Counted from the first letter of the stretch, positions 25,052 to 35,705 are shown. The stretch is 64,000 nt of DNA from Deinococcus deserti VCD115 (GCF_000020685.1 NC_012526.1:2496001-2560000); one strand, 5' to 3'. The notes: generated from the letters alone by a model not told the origin. Program-made: numbers and translations.

Positions 25052-25432
25052 ATGAAAAGAATCCGTAGTGTCTTTCTCTTGATCGTCCTTTCGGGCATGA
25101 CTGCTGCACCTCACGCTTTCGCTAGCAGCAATAGTTCTATTTATAATAAAGGTGAGCCATACAGCACAAATGGCACAAGCGACTGGGTGGTAAGTTACTA
25201 CACCAGAGCCACCAACAGCTTCTCGATGTATATCGAGACCACCTACCATGATGGCAAATCTCAGTATCCAGGAGTTTGCTATCAGTGGTGGCAAAATTGG
25301 TATCAAGACTATATAACTTATGAGCGTGTCCAAGTGTGGCACTCTGGAAGAGAAGTCGTTACCAATACTTGGAACCAACCACAAGGGTCAAAGTATGCTG
25401 AATACGCTGGTCAGAAATCCTATCCTTGCTAA
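25052..25432 (+). CDS. AT-rich secreted protein of unknown function (126 aa)
   Basis: A good signal peptide (residues 1-24, ending AFA) is followed by about 100 residues very rich in Tyr, Trp, Ser, Thr, Asn and Gln (YQWWQNWYQ) with two cysteines, C77 and the last residue. No family is recognised. The Shine-Dalgarno AAGGAGA is strong and well spaced. The gene and its flanks are clearly richer in A+T than the rest of the window, and it lies among IS remnants, so it was probably acquired by transfer. The intact frame and strong translation signal suggest it is still functional. Confidence 0.75.
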   Translation: MKRIRSVFLLIVLSGMTAAPHAFASSNSSIYNKGEPYSTNGTSDWVVSYYTRATNSFSMYIETTYHDGKSQYPGVCYQWWQNWYQDYITYERVQVWHSGREVVTNTWNQPQGSKYAEYAGQKSYPC

Positions 25433-25550
25433 GATAAATTATTTTCTGGAAGAACACTGTACCATTTCTCTTGAGTCAAATGCACTTAAGGGCCGTACTA
25501 GTAAGAAATCTCGAGTGTGATTAGCAAATAGTTTGTACCTTTCAAATCGT

Positions 25551-25586
25551 CATGAAGTGGGATATCCGTGGATATCCCACTTCATG
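25551..25586. terminator. Bidirectional hairpin between the secreted-protein gene and the truncated ORF
   Basis: A perfect inverted repeat with 17-base arms (25551-25567 and 25570-25586) and only two bases between. The stop codon of the minus-strand ORF lies within it. It lacks a T run on the plus strand but could end transcription from both sides. Confidence 0.5.
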
Positions 25587-25770
25587 GTTGTAAGAAACGG
25601 GGCAATGCAAAACTTAGCAAGATCCCTTTTTCGATTTCCTCACGTATGGCAGCTTTGGGGTATCTGATTAGGGCTGTCGCAACCACTTTACCCAGCGTTA
25701 TGCCCTTCAGATCGGCAAGCCCAGCAGCCACACGCTTCAGGATCCGTTGCGCAGTTGAGGTAAGCGAGGC
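25582..25770 (-). pseudogene. Probable gene fragment, 5-prime end lost to an IS insertion
   Basis: About 60 codons of well-formed helical protein (LTSTAQRILKRVAAGL, IRYPKAAIREEIEKGI) end in a TGA at 25582-25584. No good start exists before the IS5-like element begins at about 25,770; a frame-open ATG at 25830 lies inside that element. Composition is lower in GC than the genome average, like the secreted-protein gene it converges with. No family is recognised. Confidence 0.45.
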
Positions 25771-25781
25771 ACAGTAGAAAC

Positions 25782-26753
25782 ATGCTTCAGGTGCCGCGCC
25801 TGGCTGGGCGTTTCCGGTCCTTCGAGTCACTCTGCGGCTTGACCCTCAACGAGTTCGACACCCTGGCCCAGCAGCTCGAACCCCTCTGGGTGAGAGCCCA
25901 CCGGACGTCGCTCCTGCGGGAGGGACGAAGGCGCGGCATCGGGGCGGGGCGTCAGTTCAAGCTGGATGTGCCCCACCGTCTGCTGCTGACCTTGATTTAC
26001 CTGCGGCATTACCTTCCCATGCATCTCCTGGGTGTGCTGTTTGAGATAGATGCCGCGAACGTCTGCCGAAACATTCATGCCCTGCTGCTCCTTTGCGAGC
26101 CCGGACGCTCGACAGTCGGAAGGTGACGCCCGACGACGCAGTGCGTCGTCGTCTTCGCACGCTTGAGGACGTGTTGGACGCGTTTCCGGAGATCGCGGAC
26201 ATCATCGTTGACGGCACCGAGCAACCTCGGGGACAACCCAAGAAAAAGAAAGGAAGCGGTCCCGGCAAAAAGGCGGTGGGGCGTCCCAAAGACCAGAAAA
26301 AGTACTTCAGCATCAAGAAGGGCACACATACCCTCAAGACCCAGGTGGCGGTGACCCCGGATGGCTTGGTAGCGCACCTCAGTGCGACCGCCTGCGGTCG
26401 CACCATGACATGAACGTCCTCAAGCAGTCGAAATTGCTTCCCCGCCTGCCGAGAGGTATCCGGCTCTGGGGGACCGGGGGTACACCGGCCTGGAGAAGCT
26501 GTGCCCAACACTTGAGCTGATCGTGCCCCGGATGCGTCCCAAAGGAGGCGCGTTGAGCGAGGAGGACCGGGAGCTCAACCACCAAATCTCCAAGGTGCAC
26601 ATCACGGTGGAAAACGTGGTGTGCAAGATCAAGAAGTTCCGGATCTGTAGGGAGTTCTACCGCAATGACACGGGCCGCCACGGGATGTTCTGGGGCTGTG
26701 TTGCGGGCCTGGTCAATCTCCGGACGCTGAATCGGAGCCCAGAGCTAGCCTGA
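25782..26753 (+). pseudogene. IS5-like transposase (DDE_Tnp_4 type), multiply frameshifted
   Basis: Three frames together make one transposase: an N-terminal helix-turn-helix part (FRSFESLCGLTLNEF, LLTLIYLRHYLPMHLLGVLF; 25782-26090), a catalytic part with IIVDGTEQP (first Asp) and [13 protein letters not shown] (26093-26403), and a C-terminal part with [12 protein letters not shown] and [15 protein letters not shown] (catalytic Glu region, 26523-26753). Frame changes fall near 26,090, 26,403 and 26,440-26,520. Some IS5 groups use one programmed frameshift, but three or more point to decay. Confidence 0.78.
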
Positions 26754-26764
26754 CAGAACACAAC

Positions 26765-26804
26765 GTGAATGGGGGGGGGTGGCTCGGCCACCCCCCCCAT
26801 TCAC
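26765..26804. repeat. Inverted repeat with nine-G and eight-C tracts
   Basis: Arms of about 18 bases (GTGAAT, G tract, TGGC against GCCA, C tract, ATTCAC) separated by a 2-3-base loop. It follows the IS5-like transposase stop by 12 bases and could be that element's end, a terminator, or a rearrangement scar. The homopolymer runs make it prone to length change. Confidence 0.6.
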
Positions 26805-26930
26805 TCATCGCACAACTGCGCAATCGGTCTTCAATCCTGGCCGAATCTAAATGTGCAATTGCGCCTTTGGTATGGCTGTCCGCTTAACCACGCCTACCTC
26901 TGTCCACTTTCTGTGGCATTGGGCTTTCTG
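26805..26930 (-). repeat. Second IS30-like scrap
   Basis: About 37 bases around 26800-26836 match 23555-23591 (inside the IS30 remnant) with about five differences; on the minus strand both code for IEDxLRxxAxSE. Up to the junction at 26930 the rest is not recognisable. It suggests the 5-prime side of the same or a second IS30 copy. Confidence 0.45.
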
Positions 26931-27038
26931 GTCAAAAGTCAGTTCCGGGTCCGGTCCTGACAGCACCCGCGTCCAGGGAAGACGATACCCGCCCAGCTCA
27001 CGGGCCAGGCGGGCGTACCACTCGCGGGAATGGGGCAT
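26931..27038 (-). pseudogene. N-terminal remnant of the broken methyltransferase-like gene
   Basis: From ATG 27038, 36 codons read MPHSREWYARLARELGGY and continue to PELTFD, after which the sequence becomes IS debris. The style fits the N-terminus of the same protein whose C-terminus lies at 22532-22803. The central part with the SAM site is missing. The link between the two ends is inference. Confidence 0.5.
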
Positions 27039-27152
27039 TTCGGGTCCAGGCGTTGCAGGAGGCACGGGCGCAGGCTACCTGGACCGATCACCTGAACGAA
27101 TGCGCCAGCTGGCTGATGCGCTCACCTGAAGTGGCCTCCGAAGATCAGCAGC

Positions 27153-27800
27153 ATGATGAAGACCAACCAGCTGCACCTGATGAATGCCGCCGCAAAAATT
27201 CCGCCAGGGCTCGCTGCGGAACTGCATCACCTGCTTCAGCAGCAGCTTTGCCGTCAGGCTCAGCTGCTGAACCTGGGTGGCGTTGATGTGGCGGTGTATG
27301 TCTCACCCTGGACGCTTCCCGAGACGGGTGTGGGCGGGTACGCGCCGCTGGGACATTGGGTACAGGTCACGCTCACCCCAGACCATCCCAGCTTCGATGC
27401 CTGCTGGAGACAGGAAGTTCCGGCGACATTGGCCCATGAGCTGCATCACGCCCGTCGGTGGCAGGGGGTGGGATACGGACGGACCCTGCTGGAAGTGATG
27501 GTCAGCGAAGGGCTGGCACAGCACCACGAGTTGCGGGAGCGTGGCGGCGTACTCCCACCCTACTCGACCCTGCCAGGTGGTCTGAATTCCCTCTGGGCCA
27601 GAGCTGAGCCGTTGCTCGACCGCGAGGATTATGACCACAACGCCTGGTTTTACGGCTCTGCCGCGCAGCACCTTCCACGCTGGGCAGGCTATGCGCTGGG
27701 CTTTGAACTGGTGCAGCGTTATCTGGCCAGTGAAGGTGGGGACGCCGCCACCTGTGTCGACGTTCCCGCCGCTGAACTGAGAACCTTCGCCGGACCGTAG
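27153..27800 (+). CDS. Predicted zinc metalloprotease (DUF2268-like, HExxH)
   Basis: 215 residues. The active-site motif H95-E-L-H-H99 (AHELHHARRW) is clear, and a later SEGLAQHHE could supply the third ligand; the region WAGYALGFELVQRYL near the end is typical of DUF2268 proteins. It has no signal peptide, so it is probably cytoplasmic. The substrate is unknown. Two adjacent ATGs (27153, 27156) and one at 27180 are possible starts; none has a strong Shine-Dalgarno. It stands next to the IS island but its own composition is normal. Confidence 0.8.
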   Translation: MMKTNQLHLMNAAAKIPPGLAAELHHLLQQQLCRQAQLLNLGGVDVAVYVSPWTLPETGVGGYAPLGHWVQVTLTPDHPSFDACWRQEVPATLAHELHHARRWQGVGYGRTLLEVMVSEGLAQHHELRERGGVLPPYSTLPGGLNSLWARAEPLLDREDYDHNAWFYGSAAQHLPRWAGYALGFELVQRYLASEGGDAATCVDVPAAELRTFAGP

Positions 27801-27856
27801 AACATCCACATGGCCCCGACAGGCTGCGGCTGAGCAGAGATCTTGCCTACAACAGG

Positions 27857-27887
27857 GCACAGCCAGGAGCATCACTCCTGGCCGTGC
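27857..27887 (+). terminator. Hairpin between the HExxH gene and pheT
   Basis: An 8-bp stem (27862-27869 with 27875-27882), extended by four more pairs after one mismatch (27857-27860 with 27884-27887). No T run on either side; a weak terminator between convergent genes. Confidence 0.45.
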
Positions 27888-28003
27888 AGACTCCTGAGAT
27901 TCAAGCAGACTGCGTCTATTTCATGGATATCTAAAAAGGCATCTCGAAAAGAGCTCTGGGCCTGGAATCTGCTGGATGATTGGAGCCAGAGTTCGCCTCT
28001 GCT

Positions 28004-30459
28004 TTACTTCTCGCGAATACTCCAGCTCTGTGCGCGAACTGTCTCCATCAGGCGGGTCATGACCGGGTCGACTTCTTCGTCGGTCAGCGTTCGGGCCCCG
28101 CGGAACACCAGTCGCACCGCGATGGACCGCTGGCCCTCGGGGATAGGCGCCCCCACGTAGACGTCGAAGGGCTCGACGCTTTCGAGCAGCTCACCTGCAG
28201 CCTGCTTGAGCAGCCCGGCAATCTCCCCGTAACTGACACTCTGCGGCGCGATGACCGCCAGATCCCGCCACGCGGCCGGTGCGCGGCTGGGATCACGGAA
28301 GGCCCAGGTCCGGCCCGGCAGAGGCAGCGCCGCCTCCAGCACGAAGGTGTCGCCCTTCAGGCTGAATTCCTGCGCAATCTCGGGATGCAGCGCCCCCAGC
28401 CAGCCCGCGGCCTGCCCGTTCCAGAGGATCTCGCCGGCAACCCCAGGATGCAGCGCACCCGGCACCGCCTCGCCGCGCAACTGACGCAGTTCGAAGCTGT
28501 CCCCCAGCGTGGCCGCGAGGCTCTCGACCAGCCCCTTGAAGACGCCGAAGCTCCCGGCCACTCCCGGCTGGTGCGTGCTGGCGGCAAAGGGGCCACGCAT
28601 CAGCAGGCCCAGGCGTTCGGTCTCACCGGAGCCGGGGAAGATATGACCGATCTCGAACAGCAGCGCCCGCTCGCCCTTGGGATGCGCCTGGGCGGCTTTC
28701 AGGAGACTGGGATACAGCGCCGTGCGCAGGCCGGTGCGGTCGGCACTCAGTGGGTTGCGCAGACGCACACCCGGCGTTTCGGTGCGGGCCTTGGCAGCCT
28801 CGTCGTCGCTGGTGAAGGTATATGTCACGACTTCCTGGAAGCCCAGTCCTGCCAGGGTCCGGCGCAGGTGAGTACGCGCCGCACTTTCGGCCGCAGCTCC
28901 GATATTGCTTTCGTGCACGCGCAGCGTGGGCAGGGTTTCGGGCAGGGCGGTAAAGCCGTGCAGCCGGGCGACTTCCTCGGCCAGATCCTGCCAGATGCTC
29001 ATGTCCACCCGCCAGGAGGGCGGCGTGACGCGCAGCATGTCGCCTTCGCCCTCCACACGGCAGCCCAGGCGGGTCAGGATGGCGCGCATCTCGGCAGTGT
29101 CGACATGCATGCCCAGCAGCGTGCGGATCTGCTCGCCGGTCGCCTCGATCAGGCCAGGTACCTCCGGCTCCCCGACCAGGGTCACGCCGGGGTGGGCTGC
29201 GCCGTGGCCATACTCGGCCAGCAGGCCCGCGACCCGGTCAGCAGCGCGGGGAGCCAGCAGGGGGTCCACGCCACGCTCGTAGCGGTACACGGCGTCGGTC
29301 TTGAGGCCCAGGCGGGTACTGGTGCGGCGCAGCAGGACCGGGTCGAAATGCGCGGACTCGATCACCACGTCGTGGGTATCGGTCCGCACGTGGCCATGGT
29401 CGCCGCCCATGATGCCGGCAATGCCCAGCACGCCGGCGCCGCGCTGCGGCTCATGGGCGGTCGTGAAGGCCTCCGCCACGCTGGGAATGGCACGCTCGCG
29501 GCCATCCAGAATCAGCAGGTCCTCGGGGCCTACGGTGTGCTCGTTGCCCAGCAGGTCACGCACGATTTCGCCCTGTCGCAGGCCGAACGACACCAGGATC
29601 TGGTCGCCCTGCACGTCTCGGCGGTCATACAGCGCGGTTGGTTGCCCGAGTTCCAGCATCACGTAGTTGCTGGTGTCCACGATCAGGTCGATGGCCCGCA
29701 TCCCCGACAGGGTCACGCGGCGCTGCATCCACAGGGGTGCCGGACCGTTGGTCAGCGCACCCACCGTGCGGGCCGCGAAGTGGTCACAGCCGAAACGCAG
29801 CTTGCGGGAGGGATCCCTCTCCAGGGTCAGGCCACGCGAGGGCAGCGATACCCGGATCTCCCCTTCCCCAGTGGCTGCTGGTCGGGCGGGCGGCTCACGC
29901 AGATCCAGCTTCAGGAAGGCGGCCAGGTCGCGGGCCAGCCCCAGGGCGCTGAGCACGTCGGCGCGGTTGGGAGTGACCTCGACATCCAGCACCTGGTCGG
30001 CGGCCCACAGGTCGCGCATGGGCGTGCCGGGTGCGGCCGTTCCCGCCGGGAACAGCATCAGTCCGGCGCTGCTTTCGCCCAGCTCGAGTTCTTTGGCGCT
30101 GGCGGCCATGCCCCAGGACTCCACGCCCTGCAGCTGCCGCACGCCGTAGGTCATCTCGCCCAGGGTGGTGCCGGGCGTGACCAGCGCAAGCATGGTCCCG
30201 GCCCTCAGGCCTACGGCATTTGGAGCGCCGCTGGCAATGGTCTTCTCGCCGTGAGGGCCCACGTCCAGTGTCAGTTTGGTCAGGGCGGTGCCATCAATGG
30301 GCTCGGCGACCGTCACGGCCACCAGCAACACGCCTTCGGGGGGAGCAGCGACCTCTTCAATGCCTTCAAGCGGCAGGCCCATCTGCGCGAACACCGGCTC
30401 CAGCTCGTTCACAGGGGGTAGGGCAGGAATCAGGTCTTTCAGCCAGGAATAAGGAAGTT

Positions 30460-30463
<4 letters not shown>
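28004..30463 (-). CDS. pheT: Phenylalanine-tRNA ligase beta subunit
   Basis: 819 residues, the usual length of bacterial PheT. The N-terminus MKLPYSWLKDLIP, the tRNA-binding OB domain (about 40-150), the B3/B4 editing domain, the B5 domain and the C-terminal anticodon-binding (FDX-ACB) domain (RDLAVIAPQSVSYGEI) are all represented. With PheS it forms the alpha2-beta2 enzyme that charges tRNA-Phe and edits Tyr. The ATG has GGAGAC upstream and overlaps the Nudix stop by 4 bases; it is the last gene of the operon. Confidence 0.97.
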
Positions 30464-31913
<1,450 letters not shown>

Positions 31914-31925
31914 TCAGCCCGTTGT

Positions 31926-31985
31926 TCAGGCGAGCGAAACCCCGCTGCGGAAAAACGGCGAAGGTGTACCGGCGCGGGGCGTCAT
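31926..31985 (-). CDS. Leader peptide of the pheST operon (19 codons, Phe-Phe at 11-12)
   Basis: A -10 box TACCCT stands 7 bases before the ATG, the leaderless spacing used elsewhere here, and the 19-codon frame ends in TGA 20 bases before the terminator. It has two adjacent Phe codons, TTT TTC. By comparison with E. coli pheM, stalling at these codons when tRNA-Phe is uncharged would alter leader folding. Segment CCCCGC (codons 3-4) can pair with GCGGGG (codons 14-15), and the latter can also pair with the 5-prime arm of the terminator, giving alternative structures. The folding scheme is inference. Confidence 0.7.
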   Translation of the reverse strand: MTPRAGTPSPFFRSGVSLA

Positions 31986-31992
31986 GCGGACC

Positions 31993-31998
31993 AGGGTA
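31993..31998 (-). promoter_or_regulatory. -10 box of the pheS-nudix-pheT operon
   Basis: TACCCT on the minus strand, 7 bases before the leader-peptide ATG. Confidence 0.6.
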
Positions 31999-32075
31999 GC
32001 AGACCTTTCGGGGTGAACGCAGCCCCAGGCATCTGCCTCCGGTCAAATCAGCACCCAGGTGGAGAGGGTGTCACT

Positions 32076-32081
32076 TACACT
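32076..32081 (+). promoter_or_regulatory. -10 box for the secreted 173-aa protein
   Basis: TACACT, 6 bases before the ATG at 32088; no Shine-Dalgarno sequence. Confidence 0.55.
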
Positions 32082-32087
32082 CGCGCT

Positions 32088-32609
32088 ATGCGCCGTTTCC
32101 TGTCCCTGCTGGCCCTGAGCACCCTGTCCTTCTCTGCTGCCGAAGTGGCCATTCCCAATACAAAGGTGTCGTACCAGGTTACCCAGGACCCCATCACTGA
32201 CCGCAATACCAGCAGCATCTATCTCGATGAAAATAGCAGCGACACCTATGTCGAGTTCCTCTGTAGCAAGGGGGTGCCGGTGTTCTATCTGCACACCGCC
32301 AGCCTGCTGCTGACCCAGGACGAATATGACCAGGACAAGATTCCGGCCCTGGCCTACCGCGTCGACAGCCAGCAGGTCCGTGTAGTCCCGGCGGCCCTGC
32401 TGGAAGAATCCGAAGACCCGGAAGACGAAACGCACCTGCGCAGCCTGGCAGTCACCGACAAAAACGACGCCCTGCTGCTCAACGCCTTCCGCAACGCACA
32501 GACCCGGGTGGCGCTGCGCGTAACCCGCAGCGGTGGGCGGGAGCTGACCTACACCTTTCCGGTCAAGGGCTTTGCCCAGGCCCTGAAAGCCGTCAAAAAC
32601 TGCAAGTAA
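32088..32609 (+). CDS. Secreted protein of unknown function (173 aa)
   Basis: A signal peptide (MRRFLSLLALSTLSFSAAEVA, cleavage after about residue 18) leads a 155-residue soluble domain with beta-strand pattern, a single early Cys (FLCSKG) and a C-terminal Cys (NCK-stop) that could pair. No family is recognised. It is divergent from the pheST leader, with only about 100 bases between the two starts. Composition is normal for the genome. Confidence 0.8.
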   Translation: MRRFLSLLALSTLSFSAAEVAIPNTKVSYQVTQDPITDRNTSSIYLDENSSDTYVEFLCSKGVPVFYLHTASLLLTQDEYDQDKIPALAYRVDSQQVRVVPAALLEESEDPEDETHLRSLAVTDKNDALLLNAFRNAQTRVALRVTRSGGRELTYTFPVKGFAQALKAVKNCK

Positions 32610-32687
32610 CCGGCAGGTCCTGAGGGTCAACAGTCCTGAAACGAACGAATGACATGGTCATCACATTGCTGTGAAGAATGAAGTTCC

Positions 32688-34013
32688 ATGTCCTTTCCTG
32701 TCCTGATTCGTCGCAGCTGTGTGCTGCTTGCGTCCGTATCTCTGCTGGCCACCGCCTGTGGTCAGCCTCCCACTGATCAGGTGGTCTTACAGGCTCAGGC
32801 CCTGGCCGGTGAACCGGTCATCAACGAGCTGTTCTATGACTCGGCCGGGACTGACGCCGGCACCTTTATTGAGCTGCGCGGCCCGGCCGGCAAGAGCCTC
32901 AGCGGCTACACCCTGGCGGCCTATGACGCGGCTGGCACCCAGTACCGCACCATCACGCTGTCAGGAAGCATTCCTGACAGCGGGTATTTCGTGGTGGCCC
33001 AGGACACGACCGTGCCCAACCGCACGCTGGTCAACGCTGGCGCAGACCTCTACAACGGCAGCGCCAGTCTGCGTCTGCTGAAAAGCTCGACCGTCATTGA
33101 TGCTGTGGCCTACGGCACCCCCAGCACCAGCCGTGGCGAGGGCAGCCCCGCCCCGACCACGGGTGCAGGCAGTGCGCTGGCCCGCGTACCCGACGGTTCC
33201 GACACGAACGCAAACAATGTGGACTTCAGGGTTCAGGGGAGTACACCCGGACTGAACAACGGGGGGAACACCGCCATCACCAAGAAAGTGCTGTTCGACC
33301 TGACCAAGGCTGAGGATGCCGGTAAGGCCGACTGGCGCATCGACGGGGCCTACAGCGATTACGCTTCGGCGCTGCGCGGCCTGGGCTATACGGTGGGCAC
33401 CCTGACCGGCACGGCCATCACCTCGGCTGCGCTGTCAGGCGCGTCGGTGCTGGTGCTTCCCGAGCCGCAGAACCCCCTGAGCGACACTGAGCGCGCGGCC
33501 ATCCAGGGTTTCGTCCAGAACGGCGGCGGAGTGTTCCTGATCACGGATCACCGGGTCAGCGACCGCAACAACAACGGCTGGGACAGCCCCGAAGTCTTCA
33601 ATGGCTGGGATGGAAGCAGCCCCGCCAGCGTCAGCACCAGCCTGCAGGCCAGCCTGAACAGTGACATTCTTTTTGGACTGGGGGCGTCGTTCAACTCCAG
33701 CTTCAGTGATCCGGTATACACAGCGACGCCGCTGACCACCCACCCGATCCTGAACGGGGTTAGTAGTGCGGGCGTCTATGTAGGTACCAGCGTGGATGTC
33801 CTGAAGGGCACTGCCCTGATGGGAACGGGAGGCAGAACCTACCTGGGCGTAAACACCGTGGGCGCGGGCCGGGTGGCCATGTGGGGTGACAGCAGCACTT
33901 TTGGGGACAACACTTACTCGGACGGCACCACCGGCAGCTACAACAACTGGCCCAACCTGAGTAATGCCACGTTGGGCAAGAACGTGGTGCGCTGGCTGGC
34001 CGGAGATCTGTAA
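32688..34013 (+). CDS. Lamin-tail-domain lipoprotein
   Basis: 441 residues. A lipoprotein signal (lipobox ATA-C at about residue 24) is followed by a lamin-tail (LTD) domain, residues about 42-180 (PVINELFYDSAGTDAGTFIEL, IDAVAYG), and a C-terminal domain from about 200 with a Rossmann-like start (KKVLFDLTKAEDAG) and GGGVFLITDHR, similar to class I glutamine-amidotransferase-like folds without a catalytic Cys seen. LTD domains occur in secreted nucleases and surface proteins; the function here is unknown. An imperfect inverted repeat (ATGAC, GTCAT) lies at 32649-32661 upstream. Confidence 0.85.
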   Translation: MSFPVLIRRSCVLLASVSLLATACGQPPTDQVVLQAQALAGEPVINELFYDSAGTDAGTFIELRGPAGKSLSGYTLAAYDAAGTQYRTITLSGSIPDSGYFVVAQDTTVPNRTLVNAGADLYNGSASLRLLKSSTVIDAVAYGTPSTSRGEGSPAPTTGAGSALARVPDGSDTNANNVDFRVQGSTPGLNNGGNTAITKKVLFDLTKAEDAGKADWRIDGAYSDYASALRGLGYTVGTLTGTAITSAALSGASVLVLPEPQNPLSDTERAAIQGFVQNGGGVFLITDHRVSDRNNNGWDSPEVFNGWDGSSPASVSTSLQASLNSDILFGLGASFNSSFSDPVYTATPLTTHPILNGVSSAGVYVGTSVDVLKGTALMGTGGRTYLGVNTVGAGRVAMWGDSSTFGDNTYSDGTTGSYNNWPNLSNATLGKNVVRWLAGDL

Positions 34014-34208
34014 TACGGGCTGCGCACCTGGCGCTGATGGTTCGAAACCACGGCGGGCAATCAGCTCCATCTCCTGATTTCCGGCTACCAGCAGACCCCA
34101 GCGGTGGGTCCTTATGACCGGAGTTGAGCGCTGTCTTACTCCCCGATCTGCCTGAACCCGTCTGCCGCTCACCGTGAGGTTTGTATAAACCTCGTCTCCC
34201 TTGCAAAG

Positions 34209-34239
34209 ACACCCCTGCCAGCATCCCGGGCGGGGGTGT
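34209..34239. repeat. Stem-loop just upstream of glyA
   Basis: An 11-bp stem with one G-T pair (34209-34219 with 34229-34239). It has no T run. It overlaps the -35 side of the glyA promoter and ends where the -10 box begins, so it may be the end of the upstream transcript or a regulatory structure. Confidence 0.4.
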
Positions 34240-34245
34240 TACCGT
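34240..34245 (+). promoter_or_regulatory. -10 box of glyA
   Basis: TACCGT, 6 bases before the ATG at 34252. Confidence 0.5.
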
Positions 34246-34251
34246 ACCTGT

Positions 34252-35475
34252 ATGACGACTGCCGAATCCCCCGCCACGCGCGACACGGCCATTTTCGACC
34301 TGATCCGCCAGGAAGCCGAGCGACAGCGCTCAGGGCTGGAACTGATCGCCTCGGAGAACTTCACCAGCGCCGCGGTGCGCGAGGCGCAGGGCAGCGTACT
34401 GACCAACAAGTACGCCGAGGGCTACCCCGGCAAGCGCTGGTACGGCGGCTGCGAGATCGTAGATCAGGTGGAGCAGCTGGCCATCGACCGCGTCAAGGAA
34501 CTGTTCGGGGCAGCCTGGGCGAATGTGCAGCCGCACTCGGGCTCCAGTGCGAACCTCGCGGTGTACAACGCCCTGATTGAGCCCGGCGACACGGTGCTGG
34601 GCATGGACCTCTCGCACGGCGGGCACCTGACGCACGGCAACCCGGTGAACTTCTCGGGGCTGCGCTACAAGATCGTCGGCTATCAGGTCAACCCCGAAAC
34701 CGAACTGATCGACATGAACGTGGTCCGGCGGCTGGCGCACGAGCACCGTCCCAAGATGATTATCGCCGGGGCCAGCGCCTATTCGCGCAGCATCGACTTT
34801 GCGGCCTTCCGTGAAATTGCCGATGAGGTCGGTGCGATCCTGTTTGCAGACATCGCGCATATCGCCGGCCTGATTGCCGCTGGCGAGCACCCCAACGCCC
34901 TGCCGCACGCCCATGTGGTGGCCAGCACCACCCACAAGACGCTGCGCGGGCCACGCGGCGGGATTATCCTGAGCAACGACCTCGAACTGGGGGCCAAAAT
35001 TGACCGCGCCGTCTTTCCCGGTTATCAGGGCGGTCCCCTGGAGCACGTGATTGCTGCCAAGGCCGTGGCCTTTGGCGAGGCGCTGCGCCCCGAGTTCAAG
35101 GACTATGCCCGGCAGGTCATCCGCAACGCCCAGGCCCTGGCCATCGCCTTTCAGCAGCGGGGCTACCGCGTGGTCTCGGGCGGCACCGACAATCACCTGC
35201 TGGTGCTGGACCTGCGGGCTCAGGGCCTGAACGGCACCAAGGCCACCAAACGCCTGGACGCCAATCACATCACCATTTCCAAATCCACCCTGCCCTACGA
35301 CACCGAGAAGATCCTGCACGGCGGCGGCATTCGCCTGGGCACCCCAGCGGTAACCACCCGCGGCATGACCGAGGAGCATATGCAGGTCATCGCCGACCTG
35401 ATTGACCGTGCGCTGAAGGGCGAGGACGTGCAGGCTGAGGTGCATGACTTCGCAGGCCGCTTCCCCCTGCCCTGA
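34252..35475 (+). CDS. glyA: Serine hydroxymethyltransferase
   Basis: 407 residues. Signature features: [32 protein letters not shown], the PLP lysine K229 in [12 protein letters not shown], and [10 protein letters not shown] near the end. It converts serine and tetrahydrofolate to glycine and 5,10-methylene-THF in the cytoplasm, feeding one-carbon metabolism. The open frame extends upstream to 34201, but the -10 box 6 bases before 34252 fixes the start. It is a single gene with its own terminator. Confidence 0.98.
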   Translation: MTTAESPATRDTAIFDLIRQEAERQRSGLELIASENFTSAAVREAQGSVLTNKYAEGYPGKRWYGGCEIVDQVEQLAIDRVKELFGAAWANVQPHSGSSANLAVYNALIEPGDTVLGMDLSHGGHLTHGNPVNFSGLRYKIVGYQVNPETELIDMNVVRRLAHEHRPKMIIAGASAYSRSIDFAAFREIADEVGAILFADIAHIAGLIAAGEHPNALPHAHVVASTTHKTLRGPRGGIILSNDLELGAKIDRAVFPGYQGGPLEHVIAAKAVAFGEALRPEFKDYARQVIRNAQALAIAFQQRGYRVVSGGTDNHLLVLDLRAQGLNGTKATKRLDANHITISKSTLPYDTEKILHGGGIRLGTPAVTTRGMTEEHMQVIADLIDRALKGEDVQAEVHDFAGRFPLP

Positions 35476-35491
35476 GCAGAGGCAACGCACC

Positions 35492-35530
35492 GGGGCATGA
35501 TGTGGACTGCACACCGCATCATGCCCCTTT
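35492..35530 (+). terminator. Terminator of glyA
   Basis: A perfect 11-bp stem (35492-35502 with 35517-35527) and TTT, 17 bases past the stop. Confidence 0.8.
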
Positions 35531-35705
35531 GACTGCACCTGCTGTCAGCAACACTTTGTCTGCTCAGAGGCCTCCACGGAAGCCGGGCTCTGTTGAGTAG
35601 CTGAACAACTGAACAACAGGCTCTGCAGGTGCCTGAGTAGGCAGTGTCATAGCCTGGGTGCCAGAAAGGCGACTGGAGACCTCCCTGCACCGAAAAAACA
35701 GCCTC

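Larger units (their letters stand above)
22805..26930. mobile_element. Insertion-sequence island (about 4.1 kb)
   Basis: This stretch holds, in order: an IS30-family transposase remnant (minus), the tail of an IS4-family element, a second IS4-family element inserted in that tail, an AT-rich passenger gene, a truncated minus-strand ORF, a frameshifted IS5-like transposase, a G/C-tract hairpin and a second IS30-like scrap. Every transposase frame is broken. The island sits between the two ends of one broken gene, with the middle of that gene missing, so deletion accompanied the insertions. Confidence 0.75.

Noticed and set aside
26847..27065. A complete 72-aa minus-strand gene at the island edge
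   Set aside because: Only the first part reads like protein; after PELTFD the frame runs into IS debris, so it is treated as a remnant.
27980..30421. 813-codon plus-strand frame opposite pheT
   Set aside because: Antisense shadow; composition is dominated by Gln, His, Arg and Gly.
34041..34052. GGTTCGAAACC resembles a T-loop after the lamin-tail gene
   Set aside because: The flanking bases do not fold into a cloverleaf.
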